The translations under genes and the position numbers were made by a program. The notes beneath the pieces are model-generated. The model was not told the DNA's origin and did no database searches. It was given only the letters and a program-made list of their open reading frames with translations. 64,000 nt of DNA. Source: Candidatus Melainabacteria bacterium (GTDB lineage Bacteria; Cyanobacteriota; Vampirovibrionia; Obscuribacterales; Obscuribacteraceae). Of the stretch, positions 53,442-61,589 are shown in pieces (position 1 is the first letter of the stretch; each line of letters starts with the position of its first letter). The stretch covers positions 1 to 64,000 of the forward strand of contig PLZS01000064.1 of NCBI GenBank assembly GCA_003153555.1. The letters run 5' to 3'.

Positions 53442-55253
53442 CTATGTCGGGAATTGCAGGTTTCCACTATCGCTGAGTTTAGGCTCGCCAGGCAGATCAT
53501 CGAGCACCACATTGTCCGAAGGCTTGGATTCGTCGAACAGAACCGTCACTTCTTTTTTTATAGCAATTTTGGTGCCCACCAATGAGGAAGCGGTTCGTCG
53601 CACGCCGTTTGGATCTGTAAATTCATAAGTGCGCTTGATTAGCGATGGACGTCCATTGACGTATGCGACCGCACTTTCGCTTTGATAAGAGCCTGTGGCT
53701 GCCACTCCCATCTTTAGTAGTTTGATCTGCATTCGAGATTTCGAGATGTGCCAGATTATCGCTCCAGGAGCAGCACACATTAGCATCAATGGAAGAAGAA
53801 AAAGAAACTGCGGCGGACCGCCGCTAAGTGGAACTCCACCAAATAAGCTATGCATCTGCTGAAAGCCATAAGCATACATGTGGCCAGTTCCGACAATGCC
53901 TGCGATTAATGCACCGAAAAAAACTACCGCAGATGTTTGTGAAAACCAGGTCACTCGATTGGCCAGACCGGCAGGCAACTCTCGCGAAGCGGAACGCTTC
54001 ATGAGCGCGACACTGGGGTCCTGAGCTGGACGGTTGGCCTCGATCGCAGTCTGCCGATGTTGCTCGATCAAGCGCACCACCGATCTCGTTTTTGGGACAT
54101 CGAGGAGAAACGGTTCTGAACGCTGAATCAGGCGCGGATCCAAGATAACTCCTTCGGCTCCAAACATGCGGACCAGCAGGTGGTTCTTCATATTGAAAAC
54201 AATTGTGCCTGTATTATCGCCAGTGGTGCTGCAAATAATGGAATCGATACCAGCGAAATCGAGTGAAGATTGTTTCACCATGTTCATTGGCTGTTTCCAT
54301 AGTGATATTACGCGCCGATTGGTAATGGCGTATTTGGTGCTTGCCTTGAGCATCGCTTCGGAAGTTGCGAATAACGTTACCAACAGTAAGAGTGACAAAG
54401 TGTATATCGCCCACGAAAAAGCGTGAATTGATGCAACCTCCAATGCAAATGTCACACCTGAACTCAGCACTGCAGCAAAGACAAGATTGAAGAGTATAAT
54501 GGCCAGATCAGTTCTGCGAAAATGAAAATTACGATCTGGTTTTCCTTGCCACAATATTTGCTCGTCGGGCAGAAGATTAAATTCATTGGTTGCCACTAAT
54601 TGCGGTACTAGAGTGGAACCGGAAGAGGTAATCGTCGGCACCGCGGGTGAAACCATTCCGAAAGCCGTGGGCACTCCACGCTCGATAAGTTTGCTAGCCG
54701 TTCTTAAGTACTCGATCGCTGGTTTCGCGCTTGCAACCGCACGAAAGGCAAGGGGCTTGTCGTTCCAGAACAGAAAAAACGGATCGGACTGCCACTGTAA
54801 CAGCTTGAAGTCTGGCATTTCTTGAAAGATTATGTCAGCGGTGCCATCCCGGCTTTGCAGCGCAACTACAGGTGCTGTTGGTGCTATTTCGGCCGATGAC
54901 ACTTTCCGCATAGGAAAGTTAGTAATCACGTACGCTCTCCGATCAGTAATGACATAAACGCAATCTTTGAACACCAAATATTGATGTATGAAGCGCCCAA
55001 ATGTAACGTAGCAACCGATAAAAAAGAAGAGAGCTGGCACTATCGCAAAAGGAATAGCTGCCGCATCAATGCTGAGCATTCCGCAAAATATGAATCCGGC
55101 GCCGCTGGTCCAGACAATCATGAAGGGAATCTGAATGATGTCCGCTGTCCGAAAAAGTTTGATCTTCGGTTGGCCGTACCAGATTACGTTTTCGGTAGCC
55201 GGCACGTTTTGATTGACCGTTGCTTTAAGAGTAGCTGGAGAATTCTGGACCAT
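53442..55253 (-). CDS. membrane protein with two PH-like domains and DUF3592-like tail
   Basis: A 603-residue protein. Two units each begin with W-x-G-x-P (ENVIWYGQPKIK; EQILWQGKPDRN), then two membrane helices, then a bacterial PH-like strand set (DCVYVITDRRAYVITNFP; TKYAITNRRVISLWK), as in bPH_2/YdbT-type proteins. A third pair of membrane helices (SAVVFFGALIAGIVGTGH, FLFLLPLMLMCAAPGAIIW) leads to a DUF3592-like end (RTYEFTDPNGVRRTASSLVG, VTVLFDESKPSDNVVLDDL). The function is unknown; membrane-associated assembly is inferred. Confidence 0.75.
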   Translation of the reverse strand: MVQNSPATLKATVNQNVPATENVIWYGQPKIKLFRTADIIQIPFMIVWTSGAGFIFCGMLSIDAAAIPFAIVPALFFFIGCYVTFGRFIHQYLVFKDCVYVITDRRAYVITNFPMRKVSSAEIAPTAPVVALQSRDGTADIIFQEMPDFKLLQWQSDPFFLFWNDKPLAFRAVASAKPAIEYLRTASKLIERGVPTAFGMVSPAVPTITSSGSTLVPQLVATNEFNLLPDEQILWQGKPDRNFHFRRTDLAIILFNLVFAAVLSSGVTFALEVASIHAFSWAIYTLSLLLLVTLFATSEAMLKASTKYAITNRRVISLWKQPMNMVKQSSLDFAGIDSIICSTTGDNTGTIVFNMKNHLLVRMFGAEGVILDPRLIQRSEPFLLDVPKTRSVVRLIEQHRQTAIEANRPAQDPSVALMKRSASRELPAGLANRVTWFSQTSAVVFFGALIAGIVGTGHMYAYGFQQMHSLFGGVPLSGGPPQFLFLLPLMLMCAAPGAIIWHISKSRMQIKLLKMGVAATGSYQSESAVAYVNGRPSLIKRTYEFTDPNGVRRTASSLVGTKIAIKKEVTVLFDESKPSDNVVLDDLPGEPKLSDSGNLQFPT

Positions 55254-55428
55254 CTTTTTAACGCTTTGAAGTGACTTCTTATTAATGATTCCATCCTACT
55301 CCCGAGCAAGACGCTCAAGATTGAGAAAGAGTTTTCTTTAAGAATCGCAAGGCTTTCTACGTTCTACTTTTGTCATAGTTCTACCGCCGCATGACGAGGT
55401 GAATGGTGTTTCTCATGCTTATCCGACA

Positions 55429-55445
55429 CCCGATCGGGGTATAAG
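55429..55445 (+). promoter_or_regulatory. palindrome abutting a -10 element
   Basis: CCCGATCGGG (55429-55438) is a perfect 10-bp palindrome lying directly before TATAAG (55440-55445), 34 bp before the start of the 55479 gene. A repressor bound there would cover the promoter spacer. The -35 is not obvious. Confidence 0.4.
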
Positions 55446-55478
55446 TCTCTTGGAAGACCTGGAAACGAGGGAACAACT

Positions 55479-56135
55479 ATGGGACGCACAGAACGTCGAG
55501 AAAGAGTCGCACTAGACGAAGCGTACGAGTTCTATAAGGGCACGATTGGCAATGATGAAGCCTTCACCCTGCACACCCTAGTCAATAGTCTTAAGACAGT
55601 AACCCATGCAGTGTGTGCATCCACTGCTGGTCATCTAACTCTGACGACGCGGCTGTGGCTGCGAATTAAACAAGCATTGTTCGACAAGCTGATCACTTCC
55701 TATCCAGCTTACGTGATTATTTATGACGCCGCTAACAAGCCAATTGAAGTGAAACAGCGCATACCAGAAGACGGTACCATTGAGATTCATCCTCATGGAC
55801 TGCGGCGTGACGACGATCGCTTCTCGATCGAACTCAATCATCTGCATCCTCTAACAAAAAAACATATTCAGAAAGTTTGGATAGAACGAGGTCCAGACAC
55901 CAAAGGGGATGACTTCTCTAACTACGAGTGCGATGGCAACGTTTGCATGCCGAAACTATTCGTCATTGGTGATGAAATTTTGCAACGCGAAGCGAGTCTG
56001 GGAAAGAAGGAAGCTTATTCGCAGTGGTGGGAGCTCTATTGGCAGTCCTATTGCACCCCTGACCGCAAAGAAAAGCAACAGTTGACCAAACAGATGAATT
56101 CGTTAGAAGCTGTTTGGGGCAACCTTTACTATTAG
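55479..56135 (+). CDS. protein of unknown function
   Basis: A 218-residue soluble protein starting after GAGGGAACAACT. It has a helical first part (EAYEFYKGTIGNDEAFTLHT, RLWLRIKQALFDKLITS), strands around AYVIIYDAANKPIEVKQRIP and GTIEIHPHG, and a His/Asp-rich region (HPHGLRRDDDRF, ELNHLHPLTKKH). Two cysteines lie in YECDGNVCMP. It ends with a helical, Trp-rich tail. No family is recognised. It stands alone behind the palindrome/-10 at 55429. Confidence 0.65.
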   Translation: MGRTERRERVALDEAYEFYKGTIGNDEAFTLHTLVNSLKTVTHAVCASTAGHLTLTTRLWLRIKQALFDKLITSYPAYVIIYDAANKPIEVKQRIPEDGTIEIHPHGLRRDDDRFSIELNHLHPLTKKHIQKVWIERGPDTKGDDFSNYECDGNVCMPKLFVIGDEILQREASLGKKEAYSQWWELYWQSYCTPDRKEKQQLTKQMNSLEAVWGNLYY

Positions 56136-56537
56136 CTGACGGTGAGGCCCAAGGCAGAAAGTTACATTAACGTAACTGATGTAAATCGATTCTATCGTTC
56201 GATTGAGTGTGCCTGACCGACTTTGCCAGAGCAGGGCATTAGGCATCCCTCGATGTATAACTGCTGACGACCGCTGAAGGCACTTTCTCTTCGGTTCAGC
56301 GTCGATTAAAAGTAGTGCTTTGCAAAGACGAAAGTTCCGCACTGGCGCTGCTATGAGCCAATGTTAACAAGCTGTCAAGCAACACAGCCTTAATAGCAGG
56401 CTATGATTATGATTTAAAATAGAGTTGGCTTTCCAACCAGCGGAGCCATTTCCGATTTACCGACGACAAGAAAATGAAGTGCCGACCGCTAGAAAAACAG
56501 TTGATGATCTATATTCCGATGACAAGTTTGCTAATGA
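56136..56537. other. intergenic region with inverted repeat
   Basis: About 400 bp with no credible gene. AGTTAC-ATTAAC-GTAACT (56160-56177) is a perfect 6-bp inverted repeat just after the previous stop. The short minus-strand frame here has the composition of a shadow. Confidence 0.5.
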
Positions 56538-56549
56538 ATGCGAGAGACA

Positions 56550-57575
56550 ATGTTGATTAAGAAGGTAGCCAGCGCAATGAAAATTGCTGGCAGCATAGCT
56601 AGTTCAATTTTGATCATGTCATCTATCGCAATTTCAGACGCGCTTGCAGATCCAGTTCCTACAGTTCCTATGAATTCAGTGGCGTTCACACGCTTGCCTG
56701 AAACGCCAACGACTGTACCGGTGTTTTACATAACAAACAGGCAAAAGACAAACGACAAAGTTCCAGATTATACAAACGATCGATCTGAAGATTTGCACTA
56801 TGGTGCGCGCGAAATAACACTGATGTCTGCCAAAGGCCAGAAGATAAAATACGAGCGCGAAACGAAAACCATCGACGTTCCTGAAGCCAATTTTTTCGAA
56901 CAAGTTGAGAACACACAAAAGCTAAGACAAACGAAGAAAATTGTAGTTTATGTCCATGGTTACGACATGAACATGGACGTCTCGAGCCGCGTTGCCGCAA
57001 GATTGACAGGCGAGCTGAAAATCCCGGTGATCATGTATTCATGGCCATCCAGGCGCAATCCGCTCACTTACGCAGCTGACGAAAACATGGCTGAATGGGC
57101 ATCATTCAAACTCACTGAAATTTTGCAAGATCTCGGCAAACGCTACGGCAAAGAGAATATTGTCTTAGTTGGACACAGCATGGGATGCAGAATGCTTTGC
57201 TGGTCGCTTCAACAAGCGAAAGCTTCTGGCCAAGACGGAGCAGAGAAGTTTGGACACGTCTTCTTGTGTTCGCCGGATATCGATGCGGAAGTCTTCAAAA
57301 AATATTCTGACTTGTTTGTCAAATGCTCGAACGACACTCGAATCTTCGCATCGTATCGCGATTATCGTTTGTTTCTTTCAAAAATGCTGCACGGTGGTAT
57401 CAGATTAGGCATGATGAATGGAGCTTTCAGGCACAAAGATCAGCCGAAGATTGATGGCATAGAGACAATCGACTATACCGACGATGATCCGACCTTTTTC
57501 GGACACGCTATTCCTTTCAATTTGCTCTATCTAGCAATTCAAAACAATCCGCAAGCCAAAGTCTCAAATCGTTAG
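56550..57575 (+). CDS. exported DUF900-type alpha/beta hydrolase
   Basis: About 341 residues. The ATG at 56550 has GAGAG upstream; 56538 is an alternative. A signal peptide (AGSIASSILIMSSIAISDALA) is followed by VPVFYITNRQKT and HYGAREITL, then VVYVHGYDMNMD (HG strand), MYSWPSRRNPLTYAADE, nucleophile elbow VLVGHSMGCRML, the acid region LCSPDIDAEVF, and a late histidine in TFFGHAIP. The YSWPS element is characteristic of DUF900 enzymes. The substrate is unknown. Its last codons are part of a degenerate repeat that continues downstream. Confidence 0.85.
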   Translation: MLIKKVASAMKIAGSIASSILIMSSIAISDALADPVPTVPMNSVAFTRLPETPTTVPVFYITNRQKTNDKVPDYTNDRSEDLHYGAREITLMSAKGQKIKYERETKTIDVPEANFFEQVENTQKLRQTKKIVVYVHGYDMNMDVSSRVAARLTGELKIPVIMYSWPSRRNPLTYAADENMAEWASFKLTEILQDLGKRYGKENIVLVGHSMGCRMLCWSLQQAKASGQDGAEKFGHVFLCSPDIDAEVFKKYSDLFVKCSNDTRIFASYRDYRLFLSKMLHGGIRLGMMNGAFRHKDQPKIDGIETIDYTDDDPTFFGHAIPFNLLYLAIQNNPQAKVSNR

Positions 57576-57715
57576 AGCCTAGCAAATTTAGAATTCGCAA
57601 GCACGATTAAGAACATTGTGCCAATCTTAGCCCAACAACTCGGGAAATCCGCGAGCCACGGTCTTAGCCCAGCAAATTCGAAGCAATCCGCAAAGCGCAG
57701 TTTCAAAACGTTAGT
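57531..57715. repeat. degenerate ~40-bp repeats running out of the hydrolase gene end
   Basis: Four diverged copies of the pattern CTTAGCCCAGCAA-TTC-GAA-ATCCGCAAGCC-A-GTC are visible. The first forms the last codons of the DUF900 gene; the others lie downstream. Copies 1 and 4 agree over about 32 of 40 bases and both end in CGTTAG, which gives the stop codon in copy 1. Confidence 0.55.
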
Positions 57716-58172
57716 GGTGATTGCATTTGCAAAGCTGCCTGTTGAACAAATGACTGACTACCAACACGAGATTGCCCACAGTGATCAGTGGCAGCTCTAG
57801 CGACTCGCTCATGCCTGCGACATTGCCGAAAGTAGCGGTGAGCACCAAGAACAACCCAATAATTAGTCCCGCCAGCACAGCCGGCTTCCGATGCTTCATA
57901 TATCCAGGCAGTATTGCCAACAAGCCGAAGCTGACTACAAAGCCGGCAAGAATCTGATGGGCAGCGTGCCCTTCCAAAAACTGCAGCCCCAAAACCGGCA
58001 GAAACGCCACCACCAGAGGCATAGAGAGGCAATGAATCATACAAAGAGTTGAGGCGAAGATCCCAAGCGTGTCCATGGATACTATCGCCTCACGGCTCGT
58101 ATGCTCGTGTACGTGCTCGATTACGTCATCCCTTGTGGCTTTATTCAAGCTGGCTCCAGAAATTCCTGACAT
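57711..58172 (-). CDS. MerC-like membrane protein
   Basis: About 153 residues from MSGISGASLN. A His-rich N-terminus (EHVHEHTSRE) precedes the MerC signature DTLGIFASTLCMIHCLSMPLVVAFLPVLG, with the cysteine pair C-x3-C in the first helix. Three more membrane helices follow (ILAGFVVSFGLLAILPGY, AVLAGLIIGLFLVLTATFG, LPLITVGNLVLVVSHLF), and it ends in CKCNHH. MerC proteins move Hg2+ or other soft metals; no mer genes are near, so a zinc/copper-linked role is as likely. The ATG at 58172 fits a leaderless start (see promoter). ATGs at 58178 and, further in, MDTLGIF are alternatives. Confidence 0.82.
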   Translation of the reverse strand: MSGISGASLNKATRDDVIEHVHEHTSREAIVSMDTLGIFASTLCMIHCLSMPLVVAFLPVLGLQFLEGHAAHQILAGFVVSFGLLAILPGYMKHRKPAVLAGLIIGLFLVLTATFGNVAGMSESLELPLITVGNLVLVVSHLFNRQLCKCNHH

Positions 58173-58178
58173 ATGCAT

Positions 58179-58212
58179 ATTATATAACTTAAACGGAAAC
58201 GGTTTTCATTTT
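58179..58212 (-). promoter_or_regulatory. promoter of MerC-like gene with repeat motif
   Basis: On the minus strand TATAAT (58184-58179) lies six bases before the ATG at 58172. TGAAAA lies about 18 bp upstream as a -35. The spacer contains AAAACCGTTTCCGTTT, a repeated CCGTTT with a partial inverted repeat (AAAC/GTTT), a plausible metal-regulator site. Confidence 0.5.
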
Positions 58213-58321
58213 AGCACAAAAAAATACCAAACTGAAAATTGAACGTCTCTTCATCTCGGTTCAGAACAAGCAGCGCAGAAGCACCATATTCGGTGCAACA
58301 AGACCAGCAGAGCGAACAGCT

Positions 58322-59311
58322 TTACCAATCTAAAACGTATGCAAAAACTAGCGGCGCAACTATCGTGAAGTCTGATTCGATCACAAATCTTGGTGTGTCC
58401 ACATCCAGTTTGCCCCATGTAATCTTTTCATTTGGAACCGCGCCACTGTATGAACCATAAGAAGTCGTGCTGTCCGAAATCTGACAGAAATAACCCCAGA
58501 ATGGGCATTCTTCTTCGAGATCTTGGCGAATCATCGGCACGACGCAAATCGGAAAGTCACCGGCGATGCCACCACCTAACTGGAAGAATCCAACCGGTGA
58601 TTTCGGTGCGGTTGCTTTGTACCAATCTGCAAGTGTCTGCATTGATTCCAATCCACTGCGAACCGTGTGAATGTTCTTGATGTCTTTCCGAATCACGTGG
58701 GAAACAAAGATGTTTCCGAGAGTCGAATCTTCCCAGCCTGGTGTCCAGATTGGCAGGTTCTTCTCGGCAGCGGCGACTAGCCAAGAATCTTTGGGATCTA
58801 TTTGATAATGCTTTTCGATCATTTTTGTGCGAATCAACTGATACATGAATTCGTATGGGAAATAAGACTCACCTTTTTGATCAGCAGCTTTCCAAAGTTG
58901 CAAGACTTCTTTTTCAATTTTGCGAATAGCTTCATCTTCGGGAATGCAGGTGTCGGTGACTCGATTCAAGCCACGGTCTGCAAGCGCCACTTCTTCTTCT
59001 GACGACAGATGTCGATAGTTGGGCAGTCTAACGTAATTGTTGTGCGCAACAAGGTTGAATATATCTTCTTCGAGATTGGCTCCGGTACAGCAAATTGCCT
59101 GCACCTTGTCTTGCCTGATCATTTCTGCCAGTGAAATTCCTAACTCCGCAGTGCTGGTTGCACCTGCCAGAGTCATGAACATCTTGCCACCATTCTGCAG
59201 GTGTTTGACATACGCTTCTGCCGCGTCTACGACAACAGCGGCGTTAAAATGGCGGAAGTGCCTTGTTATGAAAGCTTTTACGCTCGTAATTTTTTCGGTC
59301 TTAACGCTCAT
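58322..59311 (-). CDS. deoxyhypusine-synthase-like protein
   Basis: About 330 residues from MSVKTEKI, whose ATG follows GAGGACAAAG. Family blocks in order are MFMTLAGATSTAELGISLAE, AICCTGANLEEDIF, YRHLSSEEEVALADRGLNRV, LPIWTPGWEDSTLGNIF, FFQLGGGIAGDFPICV, and near the end ITWGKLDVD with the lysine that forms the imine intermediate in deoxyhypusine synthase, followed by VIESDFTIVAPLVFAYVL. Bacteria lack eIF5A, so bacterial members probably use spermidine to make homospermidine or modify another target. The NAD-binding and Lys positions look intact. Confidence 0.88.
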   Translation of the reverse strand: MSVKTEKITSVKAFITRHFRHFNAAVVVDAAEAYVKHLQNGGKMFMTLAGATSTAELGISLAEMIRQDKVQAICCTGANLEEDIFNLVAHNNYVRLPNYRHLSSEEEVALADRGLNRVTDTCIPEDEAIRKIEKEVLQLWKAADQKGESYFPYEFMYQLIRTKMIEKHYQIDPKDSWLVAAAEKNLPIWTPGWEDSTLGNIFVSHVIRKDIKNIHTVRSGLESMQTLADWYKATAPKSPVGFFQLGGGIAGDFPICVVPMIRQDLEEECPFWGYFCQISDSTTSYGSYSGAVPNEKITWGKLDVDTPRFVIESDFTIVAPLVFAYVLDW

Positions 59312-59416
59312 CTTTGTCCTCGAATTCAGGTTCGGCAGCCAACGCACAGCAAATGCTATACCATTTGAGCGAAAAATGGCTCCATGCCAACCTTTTCTTT
59401 ACATGGTGCGGGGCTG

Positions 59417-59968
59417 CTACTCGAGAGTCCAATTGTCCGCGGCATGAGCGCGCGAAACGTGCATCAGTTCGCAGTTACCAATGCCGCCACCAGGCAATGA
59501 GAGCAGCCGAGTTATGCCATGCCAAACGCCGCCGTGCGCGACGATCAGCACCGGGCCTGGGTGAGACAGCGCCTGAGCGAGTCCGGCAGCGATGCGCCTA
59601 CCGAAATCACTCTGCGTTTCCCCGCCTGGCGGATTTGTTTCGGGATGATAGAGACTCGGTAAATCACTCCAAGCGCGCTTCTCCCAATCCCCCAAATGCC
59701 ACTCTTTGAGCTCTTCGACACAAACAATCGGCGCCTTAATAACCGCACTTAACGCCTCGGCTGTCTGACGAGCCCGAACCATCGGACTGACGCAGATCGT
59801 CTTGACATCAATACATGCCTGAATACTGACGCTCTGGGCTAATGCTTTCGCTTGAGAAAGGCCGTTTTCATTAAGTTCAATGTCCCAACCGGCTCCTGCA
59901 GCCAAGTTGCCTAAGTTAGCGTCCGTTTGACCATGCCTGACAAAATAGAATCTTTCCTTATTGCTCAC
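59417..59968 (-). CDS. histidine phosphatase (phosphoglycerate-mutase-like)
   Basis: A 183-residue protein. The phosphohistidine motif is YFVRHGQTDANLGN near the N-terminus; the partner Arg/Glu lie in SPMVRARQTAEAL and CVEELKEWHLGDWE, and the second histidine in LIVAHGGVWHGITRLL. It fits the small cytosolic phosphatase branch (CobC/GpmB-like) rather than the true mutase. Its ATG overlaps the stop of the upstream HEAT-like gene (ATGA), so the two are co-translated. Confidence 0.9.
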   Translation of the reverse strand: MSNKERFYFVRHGQTDANLGNLAAGAGWDIELNENGLSQAKALAQSVSIQACIDVKTICVSPMVRARQTAEALSAVIKAPIVCVEELKEWHLGDWEKRAWSDLPSLYHPETNPPGGETQSDFGRRIAAGLAQALSHPGPVLIVAHGGVWHGITRLLSLPGGGIGNCELMHVSRAHAADNWTLE

Positions 59969-60345
59969 TTCTTGAAATTCCCGTACTTTTCAATAAGCAC
60001 GTGGGCAGCTTCCTCGACAGGTTTACCCTCAGTCAGTTTTTCAAAATCGCAATGCGGATCTAGCTTCTTGAGAGCTTCGTAAGCTTTAGTACGCACTCTC
60101 ACATTTGGATGCGCCTGCGACACTACATACAGTGGCGGAATGCTGATCGGCTTATGCTCTTTCACCAGTTGATCAATGGTGATAGAGATTGCCTCATAGT
60201 CTTCGCTTTTCAGCCCATTGAGGGTCATTCTGAAGGTCACTTCATCGATTTTCGAAAACAATCCTTTCGTCGCACCGCGGAACATGTTTTCGACCATTTG
60301 TAATCCAGCTGCCAAGTCAGACACGTCAATATCCTTAATGCTCAT
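59965..60345 (-). CDS. small HEAT-like helical protein
   Basis: A 126-residue, all-helical protein. ISIPPLYVVSQAHPNVRVRT-AYEALKKLDP resembles one HEAT repeat; the front half is amphipathic helices (GLQMVENMFRGATKGLFSKI). Its stop overlaps the phosphatase start by 4 bp, which suggests it binds or helps that enzyme. The family is not recognised. Confidence 0.7.
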   Translation of the reverse strand: MSIKDIDVSDLAAGLQMVENMFRGATKGLFSKIDEVTFRMTLNGLKSEDYEAISITIDQLVKEHKPISIPPLYVVSQAHPNVRVRTKAYEALKKLDPHCDFEKLTEGKPVEEAAHVLIEKYGNFKK

Positions 60346-60438
60346 CTAGACAACTATATTAGCTGAAGTGCTGGTCGCATAGCAACAAAGCGCTTCTCGG
60401 AGTAATCGGACTCCTGGCTCGATTTAGTTAGAGATCCT

Positions 60439-60561
60439 TCACGTCTGAGGCAACATCAAGTTTTGGAACGCTTTCGCCAAGGACGTTTTGCCCGCACTGG
60501 AGCCAACATTCAATATAATGATCTTTCCATACTTACCCTCATTATCGAAAGAAGTTGACAT
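60439..60561 (-). pseudogene. 40-codon relic of a P-loop (chloramphenicol-phosphotransferase-like) kinase
   Basis: A short frame reads GKIIILNVGSSAGKTSLAKA, then FQNLMLPQT and a stop. The N-G/V-x-S-S-A-G-K-T-S Walker A after a hydrophobic strand is the start of CPT-like proteins (about 180 residues), whose next block (helix, then Y/F-L-H-x-S-x-D) is missing in all frames downstream. It starts 2 bp after the stop of 60564-61589. The fragment is too short to fold as an enzyme. Confidence 0.6.
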
Positions 60562-60563
60562 TG

Positions 60564-61589
60564 CTATTCTTTATGATCGGCTGGCTCTTTAGCGCCAATC
60601 TCTTTCGACTCTTTCCTCTTAGCAGTCCAAGTGAAAGGAATGATGTCTTTGATGCCAAACAGCTTTCTAAGCGGCTTAAAAATAGGCAATGGATTTCTGA
60701 TTCCAAATGTGAGAACGTCGTCGCCATCTTGATTTTTTGAGCGCGAAAATTCTTTCAAGATGATTGGAATCTCAAATCCCACATTAGGAATCACCTCAAT
60801 GCCGGTTATGTTCTTCAACGTAGAATATGCGTCCACTTGAACAAGATCCACCGAAATTTTGGACAAGCGAACTCGCTTTAGAGGAAGTTGCCTTTTGATT
60901 TTTTTCTCGCTCAGATCGATGTCTTCATCTTCTGGTCCATCACGGATAACGTCTATGTGAGAGCCGGTCACAGTGACACCAACGAATTCGTCCACAAGTC
61001 TGCCCACATCGGGACCAAACTTAGAGGTCAGCTTCTCCTTGGCTTCGGACAAGTCTCTAATTAGGCTGGCACCAAACTCAGTATCACTACCAATCAAAAC
61101 GATCGATGAATCTGATTTGGTCAATTCAACAGCTTCGCCTTTTCTTCTCAAACCAACTACACCCTGCACCAAATTGCGAATTTCCTCGGTGGCAGGTTTG
61201 CCAGATACAGCCTCGACAAACTGAACGAAGGTCTGATTCTGATCTTGTGCTGGAACTGTACTTGAAGCTGGGGTGTCAGGCTGATTTGGAAGCGGAGTCG
61301 TTGATTGAATCGGTGACTCGGACTGACTCGGCTTCGGGTTCGTAGACTGACCTGCTGGCTGCTCCGCCTTCGGGTTCATGGTCTGACCTGCTGGCTGCTC
61401 CGCCTTCAGGTTCATTGTCTGACCTGCTGGCTGCTCCGCCTTCGGGCTCATAGGCTGGCTCGGCGACTGGATCTCAGACTTACTTAATGAGTCAGAAAAT
61501 CCAGGCGGGCAAAACACGATCGACAAAACGAGGGCACTGTACACGGTGACATTAGCAGGCTTCGCAATCTTACCGATGAGCGTCATCAT
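60564..61589 (-). CDS. exported protein with 12-residue repeats, unknown function
   Basis: About 341 residues from MMTLIGKIAK (AAGAAG upstream); the frame is open from 61637. A signal segment (VTVYSALVLSIVFC) is followed by a disordered Pro/Gln/Ser region with 12-residue units containing PKAEQPAGQ, then a folded domain of about 230 residues (FVQFVEAVSGKPATEEIRNL, SSIVLIGSDTEFGASLIRDL, TVTGSHIDVIRDG, RVRLSKISVDLVQVDAYS). The domain is not recognised. Its 5' end overlaps the upstream gene's 3' end by about 20 bp, so both are translated from one transcript. Confidence 0.7.
   Translation of the reverse strand: MMTLIGKIAKPANVTVYSALVLSIVFCPPGFSDSLSKSEIQSPSQPMSPKAEQPAGQTMNLKAEQPAGQTMNPKAEQPAGQSTNPKPSQSESPIQSTTPLPNQPDTPASSTVPAQDQNQTFVQFVEAVSGKPATEEIRNLVQGVVGLRRKGEAVELTKSDSSIVLIGSDTEFGASLIRDLSEAKEKLTSKFGPDVGRLVDEFVGVTVTGSHIDVIRDGPEDEDIDLSEKKIKRQLPLKRVRLSKISVDLVQVDAYSTLKNITGIEVIPNVGFEIPIILKEFSRSKNQDGDDVLTFGIRNPLPIFKPLRKLFGIKDIIPFTWTAKRKESKEIGAKEPADHKE
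61345..61452. repeat. 36-bp tandem repeat (three units)
   Basis: Three consecutive 36-bp units (61345-61380, 61381-61416, 61417-61452) share the core CTGACCTGCTGGCTGCTCCG. On the coding strand they encode the 12-residue PKAEQPAGQ-type unit. Diverged partial units flank them. The frame is kept. Confidence 0.85.

Noticed and set aside
56103..56342. 79-codon minus-strand ORF in the 400-bp gap
   Set aside because: No binding site, no fold-like pattern, and overlap with the end of the preceding gene.
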